NCBI RefSeq assembly: GCF_020524585.1
Contig: NZ_JAIVLK010000002.1
Coordinates: forward strand, 372,001-436,000
DNA from: Celeribacter naphthalenivorans
GTDB lineage: Bacteria > Pseudomonadota > Alphaproteobacteria > Rhodobacterales > Rhodobacteraceae
DNA length: 64,000 bases
Reading direction: 5' to 3'
Within the stretch, counting starts at the first letter, position 1. The number at the start of each line of letters is the position of its first letter. The position numbers and the translations under genes were made by a program. The notes beneath the pieces are model-generated. The model was given only the letters and a program-made list of their open reading frames with translations. It ran no database searches and had not been told where the DNA came from. Below, in pieces: positions 45,319 to 56,742 of the stretch.

Positions 45319-46224
45319 ATGACTGCGATTGCCACTCCTAAGATGTTTTCCTGCCTGTCCGGCTTTGCGCCGCGCGACGGTTTGAAAAATGGTGTGAAAT
45401 ATACGCTCTTGTCGACGGCGCTTTGTCTTTTCGGCGTGGGCGCGCAGGCGGGCCCGGATGAGGCACAGCTCACGACGCTGATGCAGGCGATGATGTTCGA
45501 GGATGTCGTCGATGTGCTCTGCGACGAGGGGGCCGAGATGTCCGAGGATTTCGTCGAGGCGGGTTACGGCGTGCCGAAACCGATGTGGGACAAGATGCTC
45601 TCGCGTCTTTACGATGAAGATGTGATGGCCAAGGCGTTTCACGAAGAGATGGGCGAGGCGCTTGGCGATACCGATCTGGCGCCGATGATCGCGTTTTACG
45701 AGTCGGATCTGGGCCAAAAGATTGCCCGGCTCGAACTTGAGACCCGCAAGGCCATGTCCGACGAGGCGACCCAGGAGGTGGCGAATGACGCCTGGGCCCA
45801 GCTCGACCCGGACACTGCGCGCGCGCATCTGATCGAGGACTACGTGCAGGTCAACGATCTGGTCGAGATGAATGTCGTGGGCGCCATGAACAGTGACATC
45901 GCCTATTATCAGGGTCTCTGGAGTGCCGGGTTCGAAAACGCCCAAGGGTCGAGCGACAGCGACATCCTGAACGAAATCTGGGCGTCTGAGCCCGAGGTGC
46001 GCGCGGATGTGTCGGAATGGGTCTACGGCTTTTCGACCATGGCCTATCAGACGCTGTCGGACGATGAATTCGAGGCCTATATCGATTTCGGTCGCACGGA
46101 GGCCGGGCAAAAGCTCAATCATGCGCTTTTCTCTTCCTTCGATGCGGTCTATGAGCATGTCTCGCGCGGCCTTGGCGCGGGCACTGCGAAGCTGATGCAG
46201 GATTTCGACGGTCAGCAGCTCTGA
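45319..46224 (+). CDS. DUF2059-domain exported protein
   Basis: 301 residues. A hydrophobic signal segment (LLSTALCLFGVGAQAG, cleavage near residue 50) follows a polar lead of about 30 residues. The mature part is helical and acidic, and carries the DUF2059 pattern LAPMIAFYESDLGQKIARLELETRKAM; a second similar region is LSDDEFEAYIDFGRTEAGQKLNHAL. Function is unknown. I chose the ATG at 45319 (GGAAGGGA upstream); earlier in-frame starts give a longer, less likely N-terminus. Confidence 0.78.
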   Translation: MTAIATPKMFSCLSGFAPRDGLKNGVKYTLLSTALCLFGVGAQAGPDEAQLTTLMQAMMFEDVVDVLCDEGAEMSEDFVEAGYGVPKPMWDKMLSRLYDEDVMAKAFHEEMGEALGDTDLAPMIAFYESDLGQKIARLELETRKAMSDEATQEVANDAWAQLDPDTARAHLIEDYVQVNDLVEMNVVGAMNSDIAYYQGLWSAGFENAQGSSDSDILNEIWASEPEVRADVSEWVYGFSTMAYQTLSDDEFEAYIDFGRTEAGQKLNHALFSSFDAVYEHVSRGLGAGTAKLMQDFDGQQL

Positions 46225-46306
46225 GTGACGTCGTCGCCAAAGTCTGAGCGGGGCAGGCGGCTGCCCCGTCTTGGTCGTCAAGACAGGCCTGATCGCCAAT
46301 ATATGC

Positions 46307-46335
46307 TTGACTTTTAAGCCCCGATTCCCGATACA
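46307..46335 (+). promoter_or_regulatory. Probable promoter of rplU-rpmA
   Basis: TTGACT (46307-46312), 17-bp spacer, GATACA (46330-46335), in the 305-bp gap between the DUF2059 gene and rplU. A leader hairpin follows: CCGAAA (46474-46479) with TTTCGG (46488-46493). The gap holds no gene. Confidence 0.45.
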
Positions 46336-46529
46336 CGCGCCACCCGGCGGACCCTTGGTGCGACCGGGTGATGTGTTTTTGTCCGGAAGTTTTCCAACAA
46401 ATCAGGGCCAAAACCGCATCTTACATGAAAATCTCGTCCCCAAAGGGGCGCGCTGTTTGAAGGCACCCCAACGCCGAAACTCTACGATTTCGGGGCCACA
46501 GAACGCGGGTATATCGAAAGGAAGACTGC

Positions 46530-47120
46530 ATGTTTGCGGTTTTGAAAACTGGCGGTAAGCAATACAAAGTGCAGAGCGGCGACGTTCTTCGCGTGGAAAA
46601 ACTTGCCGCTGATGCTGGTGAAAAAATCCAGTTCAACGAGATTCTGATGGTTGGCTCCACCATCGGTGCCCCCCTCGTGGAAGGCGCCGGCGTGCAAGCC
46701 GAAGTCATCGACCAGATCAAGGGTGAGAAACTCATCCACTATGTGAAGCGTCGTCGTAAGCACTCTTCGCAGCGCAAAAAAGGTCACCGTCAGCAGCTCA
46801 CGCTGCTCCGCATCACCGACATTCTCGAATCCGGTGCGGACAAATCCGGTGTCAAAGCTGCCATCGGCGCGGGTTCCGTTTCCGCTGCTCCGGCTGCTGC
46901 CGCTGCTCCGAAGAAAGCTGCTGCCAAAGCTGAGGCTCCGGTCGCTGCTGGTGCAGACGATCTGACCGCCATCACCGGTGTGGGTCCGGCTGCTGCCAAG
47001 AAATTGGCTGAAGCAGGTATCACCACCTACGCTCAGCTCGCCGCTGTTGACGTCGACACCTTCGACGCCGTCAAAGTGAAGGCCGAGTGGGTCGCACAAG
47101 CCAAAGATCTGGCTCAGTAA
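46530..47120 (+). CDS. rplU: Ribosomal protein L21 with helix-hairpin-helix tail
   Basis: 196 residues. The first about 103 are standard L21 (MFAVLKTGGKQYKVQSGDVL...RRRKHSSQRKKGHRQQLTLLRI). An alanine/lysine-rich linker (about 115-145) leads to a C-terminal helix-hairpin-helix module: LTAITGVGPAAAKKLAEAGITTYAQLA. Tails of this kind occur in some alphaproteobacterial L21 proteins; the role of this one is unknown. AAAGGAAG ribosome site. rpmA follows after 22 bp. Confidence 0.96.
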   Translation: MFAVLKTGGKQYKVQSGDVLRVEKLAADAGEKIQFNEILMVGSTIGAPLVEGAGVQAEVIDQIKGEKLIHYVKRRRKHSSQRKKGHRQQLTLLRITDILESGADKSGVKAAIGAGSVSAAPAAAAAPKKAAAKAEAPVAAGADDLTAITGVGPAAAKKLAEAGITTYAQLAAVDVDTFDAVKVKAEWVAQAKDLAQ

Positions 47121-47142
47121 GTTACGTTAAGGAGAGAACACC

Positions 47143-47412
47143 ATGGCACATAAAAAAGCAGGCGGCTCATCCCGTAACGGTCGCGACTCCGCAGGTCGTC
47201 GCCTCGGCGTCAAACTCTACGGTGGCCAGTCCGCCATTTCCGGCAACATCATCGTCCGTCAGCGCGGCACGAAGTTCTGGCCGGGTGAGGGCGTTGGCCT
47301 TGGCAAAGATCACACGATCTTCGCAACCACCGATGGCGTTGTGACCTTCCGCAAAGGTCTCAAAAAACGCACCTTCGTGGACGTGCTTCCGGTGGCGGAG
47401 GCCGCTGAGTAA
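47143..47412 (+). CDS. rpmA: Ribosomal protein L27
   Basis: 89 residues: [24 protein letters not shown] is the standard N-terminus that reaches the peptidyl transferase centre. AAGGAGAG precedes the ATG. Second gene of the rplU-rpmA operon, which ends in the terminator at 47450. Confidence 0.97.
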   Translation: MAHKKAGGSSRNGRDSAGRRLGVKLYGGQSAISGNIIVRQRGTKFWPGEGVGLGKDHTIFATTDGVVTFRKGLKKRTFVDVLPVAEAAE

Positions 47413-47449
47413 GCCGACCCACCGTCCAGACATCGGACATCACAATCAG

Positions 47450-47480
47450 GGGATCGGCGAGAGCCGGTCCCTTTTCTTTT
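47450..47480 (+). terminator. Rho-independent terminator after rpmA
   Basis: Stem GGGATCGGC (47450-47458) and GCCGGTCCC (47463-47471) with one mismatch, loop GAGA, then TTTTCTTTT. Confidence 0.85.
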
Positions 47481-47698
47481 GCGTTTTCTGACTTAAGTAA
47501 GATTCAGAAGGCCTTGAAAAATTTTGAAATTTCAGGCCAAATCAGCTTTCGCGCATGGGTTTGTTCAGCCGAAGTTAACGGAACTGTCGTATTGGGACGC
47601 TAGGCTGTGTCTTCATATCCGACGTCTCGGGACCGACGGGCAGGGCAACCTCTCTTCAGGGAGGAAGAGGGCGCGGAAACTCTTTTGGAGGAAGAGGG

Positions 47699-48280
47699 AT
47701 GAAAATGGAGACCGTGAAAGACAGAGCCGCACAGGCTGTTTTGGGCAGTGTGGAGGGCGTCGTCACGCAGCCGGTGATCGAAACCGATCGCTTTGTCATG
47801 CGCCCACCGCGTCTCTCGGACGCCGGTCTGTTGAACATGTACGCCAGCGATGCCCGCGTGGCGCGCAATTCGCGTTCCCTGCCGCATCCGATGCCGCCGG
47901 GCGCGACGGAGGCCTTTGTGGCCCGCGCGCTGAAACCTGAGACCCGTGAAAAAGTCTGGATTCTCGACGGTTCTGCGCATGGTCTGTCCGAAGTTCTGGG
48001 CGTGATCTCCCTCAAGCCGCTTGACCGCGATCAATGCGAAGTGGCCTTTTGGGTGGCGCCGAGTTTCTGGGGCACTGGTTTGGCCCGCACCGCGTTGAAG
48101 GCACTGGTCGAGGCCAACCCAATGGGCGCCAAGACGCTTTTTGCGGAGATTTTTCAGGACAATCAGGCCTCGGCCCGTGTCGTGACCGCCGCAGGGTTCG
48201 ACTATATCGGCGATGCCGAGACCTATTCCGTTGCCCGCGGCGCGCAGGTCCCAACCTGGACCTACCTGCGCAAACTTTAA
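47699..48280 (+). CDS. GNAT acetyltransferase (RimJ/RimL-like)
   Basis: 193 residues. ETDRFVMRPPRLSDAGLL at residue 28 onward is the usual N-terminal strand of RimJ/RimL-type enzymes; the acetyl-CoA region is VAFWVAPSFWGTGLARTAL, and NQASARVVTAAGFDYIG follows. It may acetylate a protein N-terminus; not provable here. GGAGGAAGAGGG upstream of the ATG. Paralogue and neighbour of the next gene. Confidence 0.85.
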   Translation: MKMETVKDRAAQAVLGSVEGVVTQPVIETDRFVMRPPRLSDAGLLNMYASDARVARNSRSLPHPMPPGATEAFVARALKPETREKVWILDGSAHGLSEVLGVISLKPLDRDQCEVAFWVAPSFWGTGLARTALKALVEANPMGAKTLFAEIFQDNQASARVVTAAGFDYIGDAETYSVARGAQVPTWTYLRKL

Positions 48281-48319
48281 AGACCTCGGAGATCGGGGTC
48301 GCCATATTGGAAGACCCCG

Positions 48320-48829
48320 ATGACCCAGCCCATTCTCACCACAGACCGCCTGACTCTCCGCGCCCTTCGAGCTGAGGACGCAGGCGATGTCGTGCGCGCG
48401 TTGAACGATTTCGAAGTGAGCAAATGGCTGACCCGTGTGCCTTTTCCGTATTCTGTTCACGATGCGAACTGGTTCACCCGCAGGGTGGCCGCGACAGCCT
48501 TTGTCTTCGGCCTTGAATTTGAGGGGCGTCTCATAGGCACCATCGGCTGCGAAGGCGAATTCGGCTATTGGCTCGGGCGCGCCTATTGGGGGCAGGGGCT
48601 GATGACGGAGGCGGCGCGGGCCGTGCTTGCGGCCTATTTCGCCGAAGGTCATGACGGGATCAAAGCCGGATATTTCGCGGAAAATATCCGCTCCCCAAAT
48701 GTGTTGCGCAAAATGGGCTTTGTCGAGACCGGGCATTCGCGCAGTTTTAGTCTCGCGAGGGGCCAAGAGGTCGACCGGATCGACATGATCCTGACCCGAG
48801 ACGCCTTTGAGGCGCGAAACGGCAATTGA
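48320..48829 (+). CDS. GNAT acetyltransferase, second copy type
   Basis: 169 residues, same family: TDRLTLRALRAEDAGDVVRALNDFEVSKWLTRVPFPYS, then GYWLGRAYWGQGLMTEAARAVL and SPNVLRKMGFVETG. About 40 bp after the previous acetyltransferase and 78 bp before obgE, on the same strand. Substrate unknown. Confidence 0.87.
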   Translation: MTQPILTTDRLTLRALRAEDAGDVVRALNDFEVSKWLTRVPFPYSVHDANWFTRRVAATAFVFGLEFEGRLIGTIGCEGEFGYWLGRAYWGQGLMTEAARAVLAAYFAEGHDGIKAGYFAENIRSPNVLRKMGFVETGHSRSFSLARGQEVDRIDMILTRDAFEARNGN

Positions 48830-48835
48830 GTTTAA

Positions 48836-51065
<2,230 letters not shown>

Positions 51066-51069
<4 letters not shown>

Positions 51070-52331
51070 CCGATAGTGACGTGAAAGACATGATGAAAGA
51101 CCTGGGCCGTCGCGCGAAAGCCGCGGCGCAGGTATTGGCGACGGCCTCCTCCGAGGCCAAGGAACAGGCGCTTTTGGCTGCTGCCGACGCGCTTTGGGCC
51201 AACCGTGCGGAGATCATCGCCGCCAACGAGAAAGACCTCGAATTTGGCCGCGACAAAGGCCTGACGGATGCCATGATGGACCGGCTCAAACTCGATGAGC
51301 CGCGCATTCAGGGCATGATTGACGGGCTCAAGGCCATCGCGGCCCAAAAGGACCCGGTGGGCGATGTGATCGCCGAGTGGGATCAACCGACGGGGCTGCA
51401 CATCAAACGCGTGCGCACGCCTTTGGGGGTGATCGGCGTGATCTATGAGAGCCGCCCGAATGTGACGGCGGACGCGGGGGCTTTGTGCCTCAAGGCCGGG
51501 AATGCCGTGATCCTGCGCGGCGGCTCCGAGAGTTTCCATAGCTCCGGCGCGATCCATGCCTGTCTGGCCGAAGGGTTGAAAGCCGCCGGTCTGCCCGAAG
51601 ACGCCATCCAACGCGTGCCGACCCGCGACCGGGCGGCGGTGAGCGAAATGCTGACCATGACCGATTATATCGACGTCATCGTGCCGCGCGGTGGCAAGGG
51701 CCTCGTGGGCCTCGTGCAGCGCGAAGCCCGCGTGCCGGTCTTTGCCCATCTCGAGGGCATCGTGCATGTGTTTGTCGATGCCTCCGCCGATCCGGAAAAG
51801 GCGATGAAGGTCGTATTGAACGCGAAAACCCGGCGCACGGGGATTTGCGGGGCTGCGGAATGTTTGCTGATCCATCAGGACATTGCCGACACGCTGGGCC
51901 GTGATCTGGTGGCGGCTCTGGTTGAGAAGGGCGTCGATGTGCACGGCGATGCAAGGGTGCAAACGCTGGTCGATCAGGTGATGCCCGCCACGGAGGAGGA
52001 TTGGGGGCGCGAGTACCTTGATAGCATCATCGCGGCGAAAGTCGTGGCGGATGTGGATGAGGCCATCGCGCATATCCAGCGCTATTCCTCGTCGCATACC
52101 GAATGCATTTTGTCTGAGACTCCGGAAAATGTGGAAGCGTTTTTCTCCCGCATCGACAGCGCGATCCTGATGCACAATAGCTCGACGCAATTCGCCGATG
52201 GCGGCGAGTTCGGCATGGGCGCAGAGATCGGCATCGCGACAGGCAAGATGCACGCGCGCGGGCCGGTGGGCGCGGAACAGCTGACGAGCTTTAAATATCT
52301 CGTGACCTCGGACGGGGCCGTTCGGGCCTGA
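51066..52331 (+). CDS. proA: Gamma-glutamyl phosphate reductase
   Basis: 421-residue second enzyme of proline synthesis (aldehyde-dehydrogenase fold, NADPH). Family pieces: [42 protein letters not shown], and the catalytic cysteine in [14 protein letters not shown]. The ATGA overlap with proB indicates coupling. Ends at a strong terminator beginning at 52365. Confidence 0.96.
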
Positions 52332-52333
52332 TC

Positions 52334-52392
52334 TGAGTATTTGAGCTGCAATGAAGACAAATAGGGCGCGCCAAACCGGCGCGCCTTTTCTT
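52334..52392 (+). terminator. TGAGTATTT element and terminator after proA
   Basis: TGAGTATTT at 52334-52342 with a CTGCAATGAAGAC tail resembles the elements at 20635 and 60838. It leads into a perfect hairpin, GGCGCGCC (52365-52372) and GGCGCGCC (52378-52385), followed by TTTTCTT. The ~115-bp repeat begins at the last base of this terminator. Confidence 0.85.
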
Positions 52393-52505
52393 AAAGCGTT
52401 TTTGTTTAATCTGGATCAGATTGAGCGAAAAACGTTGCCACACTGGATTGATATTGCTGCGTTTCTCAAAAATTGAGTGCCTCAAGTTTTTTGAGAAACG
52501 CTTTA
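52392..52505. repeat. MITE-like palindromic repeat, copy A
   Basis: 114 bp starting TAAAGCGTTT and ending AAACGCTTTA (perfect terminal inverted repeats). It contains two internal hairpins: one around AATCTG-GATC-AGATT with CGTTTTT arms, one with GCGTTTCTCAAAAA arms. It is nearly identical to the reverse complement of 63044-63158. The right-end TAA is the stop codon of chpT (minus strand). Confidence 0.8.
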
Positions 52506-53138
52506 TGCCATCAGAGAGATCACGCCATCACCAGAGCCCTGTGTGATCCGACGCCCGAGGGCGGCGGCTTGCAAAGGGGCGAGGATGAACTGCACCTGAG
52601 AGGGTTTCAGCCCCTCGGTGCCTGTCACACTGCCGAGCCGGGCCCAGAGATCGGGCGCCGGTTCAAGGCGTTCGGAAGAGGCGCGAATTTTCCATTGGCT
52701 GTTGGAATAGGTCACCTTGATTTCACCGCCACGGGGCAGGGCGGTTTCCAGGCACATGAGCATGAGGCAGGCCAGTTTGACCTCTTCGCGCGGCAGATCC
52801 TCTGCGGGGTCCCAGACATAGGTCAGACGCGGGGTGGAGATCGCGTTCAGGATGCCGGAGATTTCGGCGCGCGAGGTCATCTGACCGGCCGAGGCCATGC
52901 CGAACGCGATGCGAAAGAATTTCACCCGGGCATTGGCATTGTCGACGCTTTCGGAGATAAGGCTAAGCTCAGGGCCGGTTCCCGCGCCCGACATGGCCAT
53001 CAATTCGACACCGTTCGAGATCGCGCCCACCGGGCTGATCAGGTCGTGACAGATACGGGAACCGATCAGGGCGGCGATGTCGCGGGTCATGTCACGTTTC
53101 GTGTCTTTTGGCGCATCTGTGGGCATGTCGTGGGTCAT
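52503..53138 (-). CDS. chpT: Histidine phosphotransferase ChpT
   Basis: 211 residues. The dimerisation helix carries the phospho-histidine motif RICHDLISPVGAISNGVELM, and a degenerate HATPase-like domain follows. In alphaproteobacteria ChpT passes phosphate from CckA to CtrA and CpdR, controlling cell cycle, motility and, in Rhodobacterales, gene transfer agent production. The stop codon falls inside the terminal repeat of the MITE-like element, so the tail GDGVISLMA may have been shaped by it. An in-frame ATG at 53088 would shorten the N-terminus. Confidence 0.9.
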   Translation of the reverse strand: MTHDMPTDAPKDTKRDMTRDIAALIGSRICHDLISPVGAISNGVELMAMSGAGTGPELSLISESVDNANARVKFFRIAFGMASAGQMTSRAEISGILNAISTPRLTYVWDPAEDLPREEVKLACLMLMCLETALPRGGEIKVTYSNSQWKIRASSERLEPAPDLWARLGSVTGTEGLKPSQVQFILAPLQAAALGRRITQGSGDGVISLMA

Positions 53139-53189
53139 TCAAGTCTCCGTTTTTGGCCGGGTCAGGCCGGTATTTCGAGGAAGAAACCG

Positions 53190-53384
53190 ATGCAAAATCG
53201 CACTCTGGACGATCTCAATGCCATGCTGGAGCCGGGCCAGATGGTGCGCCACCCGCAGGAGCCCGATTGGGGGCTGGGTCAGGTGCAATCGAACATCAAT
53301 GGCAAGTTGACGGTGATGTTTCAGCATCAGGGCAAGGTTGTGATCGACAGTCGGCGGCTTGCGCTCCTCCCCGTTTTCGACTGA
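53190..53384 (+). CDS. DUF3553 small protein
   Basis: 64 residues: EPGQMVRHPQEPDWGLGQVQSNINGKLTVMFQHQGKVVID is the DUF3553 pattern, a short SH3-like beta barrel of unknown function common in alphaproteobacteria. GAGGAAG precedes the ATG. Divergent from chpT, with 51 bp between the start codons. Confidence 0.85.
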   Translation: MQNRTLDDLNAMLEPGQMVRHPQEPDWGLGQVQSNINGKLTVMFQHQGKVVIDSRRLALLPVFD

Positions 53385-53578
53385 GGCCCGGTCGAGGCCG
53401 TGTCGCGTGGCGTTTGCGCCCTATGGTGGCGCGAATTGGTCGAATTTTCAACCTAAGCGGTATTCGCGCCGCATGGAACCCCGCCAGTCTGTTGCATTGA
53501 AATCAACAAAATCTTAAAACCCGCCCACCTGTCACCCGTCAGGGCCAAACAAATCAGGGCCAAGCAAAAGAGATCGAC

Positions 53579-54367
53579 ATGAGCGCAGAGGCGCAGCCGT
53601 TCCAGTTGAAATTCGCCGAGACCGAGGCCGATCTGCGCGCGGCGCAGCGTTTGCGCTATCGGGTGTTCGTTGAGGAACTGGGCTCCGACGGCGAAATGGT
53701 GGATCATGTGGCCATGTTGGAGGCCGACCGCTTTGACCCGGATTACCAGCATCTCATGTTGATGGACCCGACGCGCTCTGACGACCCTCTGGAGCAGTGC
53801 GTCGGCGTTTACCGGCTTTTGACCGGGGAAAAGGCCGCAGACTTGGGGCATTTCTATTCCGAGGGCGAATACGATCTGACGGCTTTGAAAACTTCTGGCA
53901 AGCGGCTTTTGGAGCTGGGGCGGTCCTGCGTGGCGCGCGAGTATCGCGGTGGCGTGGCGCTGTTTCAGATGTGGGCGGGGCTGGCGAAATATGTGATCGA
54001 AGAGGGCTATGACGTGCTCTTCGGCACGGCCTCGTTTTTCGGCGCGGATGTGGCGCAACATGCCGAGGCTTTGTCTTTGCTGCATTCCCGACATCTGGCG
54101 CCAGAGGTCCTGCGGGCCCGCGCCCAAGAGGCGCATTTCCAGAGCATGGATTTGGTGCCTGAGGATCAGATCGACCGCAAACGCGCGATGCTGGCGATCC
54201 CGCCGCTGATCAAGGCCTATCTGCGGCTTGGCGGCACGGTGGGCGAGGGGGCGTTCGTGGATCGGGCGTTCAACACGGTGGATGTGTTGTTGATCCTCGA
54301 CGTCGACCAAATCTCCGAACGCCAGCGCGCGATGTATACCAAGGGCCTCACAGGAGCCGGATCATGA
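53579..54367 (+). CDS. olsB: Ornithine-acyl carrier protein N-acyltransferase
   Basis: 262-residue GNAT-fold enzyme that attaches a 3-hydroxyacyl chain to ornithine, the first step of ornithine lipid synthesis. Family features: LRYRVFVEELG at the start, LGRSCVAREYRGGVALFQMWAGL, LFGTASFFGAD, and PPLIKAYLRLGGTVGEGAFVDRAFNTVDVL near the end. ATGA overlap with olsA. Ornithine lipids replace phospholipids under phosphate limitation. No Pho box was found in the 195-bp gap upstream. Confidence 0.92.
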   Translation: MSAEAQPFQLKFAETEADLRAAQRLRYRVFVEELGSDGEMVDHVAMLEADRFDPDYQHLMLMDPTRSDDPLEQCVGVYRLLTGEKAADLGHFYSEGEYDLTALKTSGKRLLELGRSCVAREYRGGVALFQMWAGLAKYVIEEGYDVLFGTASFFGADVAQHAEALSLLHSRHLAPEVLRARAQEAHFQSMDLVPEDQIDRKRAMLAIPPLIKAYLRLGGTVGEGAFVDRAFNTVDVLLILDVDQISERQRAMYTKGLTGAGS

Positions 54368-55221
54368 GCCGTGCGCCGAATGGACCTCTCTGGGAAAGCC
54401 GCATTCCGCCCTCCGAACCCGCAGCCGTCAAAGGCGGCACATGGCGGATGATCCGCCGGGGTCTGCCGGTGATCCTGCTCATCGTGATCTGCATGGTGCT
54501 GATGTTTGCGACGCGCGCGGTGGAGCGGCTGTTCTACGGGTTGCGGCGTCCGTGGTCGTCGTTTTATCCGCGTTTCGTGTCGCGCAACGCGCTGCGGCTT
54601 ATGGGGGTCAAACTCAGCGTCAAAGGCCAGCCGATGCGCCACCACGGGGCTGTCGTGGCGAACCATTCGACTTGGCTCGATATTTTCGTGCTCAATGCCG
54701 TGCAGCGGATTTTCTTTGTCTCCAAGGCCGAGGTCGCGAATTGGCCCGGCATCGGCACCATGGCCAAGGCGACCGGCACTGTGTTCATCAACCGCGACCG
54801 CAAAGAGGCCGCTGAGCAGAAGCGCGTGTTCGAAGAGCGGCTGCATCTCGGGCATAAACTTTTGTTTTTCCCGGAAGGCACGTCCAGCGACAGTCTTCGG
54901 GTTTTGCCTTTCAAACCAACGCTTTTTGCCGCCTTCTTTACGCCAGAGCTGCGTGAAGAGGTCTGGATTCAACCCGTCACCGCGCGCTACATCGCGCCGG
55001 AGGGGCAAGACGTGCGGTTCTACGGCTGGTGGGGCGAGATGGAGTTCGGGCCGTCTCTGGTACACGTGCTGAAAGCCAACCCGCAGGGCCGCGTCGAGGT
55101 GACGTTTCACGATCCTATTGCGGTGAAAGACGTGAAGGACCGCAAGGAGATGGCCCTGCGCTGTGAGGCGGCGGTGCGGTCGGGATTGCCGGAGATACCT
55201 GAGACCTATAAACACGTTTAG
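54364..55221 (+). CDS. olsA: Lyso-ornithine lipid O-acyltransferase
   Basis: 285-residue PlsC-family acyltransferase; second step of ornithine lipid synthesis. One membrane helix (LPVILLIVICMVLMFATRAV), the NHSTWLDI catalytic HX4D box, and FPEGTSSD. Follows olsB directly, giving the usual olsBA pair. Confidence 0.92.
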   Translation: MSRAPNGPLWESRIPPSEPAAVKGGTWRMIRRGLPVILLIVICMVLMFATRAVERLFYGLRRPWSSFYPRFVSRNALRLMGVKLSVKGQPMRHHGAVVANHSTWLDIFVLNAVQRIFFVSKAEVANWPGIGTMAKATGTVFINRDRKEAAEQKRVFEERLHLGHKLLFFPEGTSSDSLRVLPFKPTLFAAFFTPELREEVWIQPVTARYIAPEGQDVRFYGWWGEMEFGPSLVHVLKANPQGRVEVTFHDPIAVKDVKDRKEMALRCEAAVRSGLPEIPETYKHV

Positions 55222-55252
55222 GACCAATACGGGCAGGGGAAGGGAGAAGAAC

Positions 55253-55993
55253 ATGGGGATGCGGCGTCGCGGTATTGCGAGCGGACTTGTTTTTCTGGCC
55301 CTCGCGCTCGTGCAGGTTGACACGGCAGACGCGGACAGTTGCGAGTTTTGCGAAAAATATCGCAACGATCGCTCCGAAATGTCTGAAGACAACCTGTTCC
55401 GAATGGATCGGGTGGCTTGTATCGAGGACAATGATCCCGCGACCTTCGACAGGAACTGGTGTGTCTCAAGCGCTTGGTTCAACAGCGATCTGGATTTTTT
55501 TGCCCGCCTCGAGAAATGCGCCCCTGTCGATCCGAGAGGGCGGAGCGCGGCGCTTGAGATGTTTGAAACCTTGAACTGCGACTCGACAAGTCTCGATGAA
55601 CTTTCGAGGTTTTTCGGCGGCACAGATGATGATGCGGGCCAACAGGCAGGGCTGGCCACTGCCATCGTTCATGACAGTGAAAAGATTGGCGAGCCTTTCC
55701 AGTTTATGCGGAATATGGCCCGAGGCTATTACGAGCGCGGGAAAGGCGACGGGTTTCAGGAATTGACCCGTTTCGTCGCGGTTTTGAACCGGCGCGGTGA
55801 AAATGGATACGCCTATCTCGACAATGTCGCGGCGGCTATCGACATGTATGACGGCGAAGTTTTGGGGTATGACAACCTTGCCACACAGCACATGCGAATG
55901 ATGTGTGGTTTGGGTGTGACGTTTGCGCAATCGGATTACGCCGCGCGCTATCCTTGCGCGCGCAACCCGAAACTGTTCGATAAATATAACTGA
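55253..55993 (+). CDS. Unknown exported cysteine-rich protein
   Basis: 246 residues with a Sec signal (GIASGLVFLALALVQVDTADA). The mature part has at least seven cysteines (CEFC, VACIED, NWCVS, EKCAP, LNCDS, MMCGLG, YPCAR), so disulfides are expected in the periplasm. No family recognised. AGGGAGAAG precedes the ATG, 31 bp after olsA, so it may be co-transcribed with the ornithine lipid genes. Confidence 0.72.
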   Translation: MGMRRRGIASGLVFLALALVQVDTADADSCEFCEKYRNDRSEMSEDNLFRMDRVACIEDNDPATFDRNWCVSSAWFNSDLDFFARLEKCAPVDPRGRSAALEMFETLNCDSTSLDELSRFFGGTDDDAGQQAGLATAIVHDSEKIGEPFQFMRNMARGYYERGKGDGFQELTRFVAVLNRRGENGYAYLDNVAAAIDMYDGEVLGYDNLATQHMRMMCGLGVTFAQSDYAARYPCARNPKLFDKYN

Positions 55994-55999
55994 TCGGGC

Positions 56000-56626
56000 T
56001 CACCCCATCGCCGCGATCAACTCTCCAAGTGCAACCACCGGATCTTGCGCCCCCCAAATCTCCTCACCCACGGCGAAGAAATCGGTCACGGGGGTCAGCT
56101 CTTTGACGATGTCCACAGAGAGCGCGCCCTCGGCCACCACGGGCACTTCGATCATCTGCGACCACCACTCAAAGAGATCGCGCGGCGCTTTGGTGCCGTC
56201 GCCCAGATCGGTGTCGCCCACGGGGCCAAAGGCCACGTAATCCGCGCCCGCTTCGCCCGCCGTCATGCCGTCATGACGCGAGGCGCCACAAAACGAGCCG
56301 ACGATGGCGTCATCGCCCAGGGTTTTGCGCACTTTGCGGATCGAGCGCGCGCCATCGGTGAGGTGCACGCCGTCGAGGCCGTGACGTTCGGCGAGCGCCA
56401 CATGGCTTTCGATCACGATGGCCACGTCGCGGGCGTGGCACACTTCGCGGCAGGCGTCGGCGGCCTTGCCCAGCACATATTCGTCCTTCGAGGCCAACAC
56501 GAGGCGCACGCAGGCCACCTCATGCGCATCCAGAACCGCGGCCAGTTTCGGCGCGAAGTCTTCCGGCTCAAAAGCTGTCGGCGTCAGCAGGTAGATCTGC
56601 GGCAGTTCGGATTGCGGCTCGGACAT
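56000..56626 (-). CDS. Thiamine phosphate synthase-family protein
   Basis: 208 residues of the ThiE/TenI TIM barrel: IYLLTPTAF at the start, VIESHVALAERHGLDGVHLTDG, VGSFCGASRHDGMTAGEAGADYVAFGPVGDT, and VVAEGAL. ThiE joins the pyrimidine and thiazole phosphates; TenI relatives isomerise the thiazole. The GVHLTDG motif (rather than GVHLGQ) and an isolated position make the role uncertain. Convergent with the exported protein gene 6 bp away. Confidence 0.75.
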   Translation of the reverse strand: MSEPQSELPQIYLLTPTAFEPEDFAPKLAAVLDAHEVACVRLVLASKDEYVLGKAADACREVCHARDVAIVIESHVALAERHGLDGVHLTDGARSIRKVRKTLGDDAIVGSFCGASRHDGMTAGEAGADYVAFGPVGDTDLGDGTKAPRDLFEWWSQMIEVPVVAEGALSVDIVKELTPVTDFFAVGEEIWGAQDPVVALGELIAAMG

Positions 56627-56742
56627 TTGGGCACCTCAGGTGGAGTTTTGCCCGCTATAGCGCAAGCGACGCGCCGGGGGAAGCCTTGCTCACAGGGGGA
56701 AATGCCGCTAATCGGCAGGCAAAGCCGAAAGGAAACGCCGCC

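Noticed and set aside
46466-46493. Known L21-type autoregulatory leader RNA before rplU
   Set aside because: A small hairpin is visible, but I cannot match it to any described leader class.
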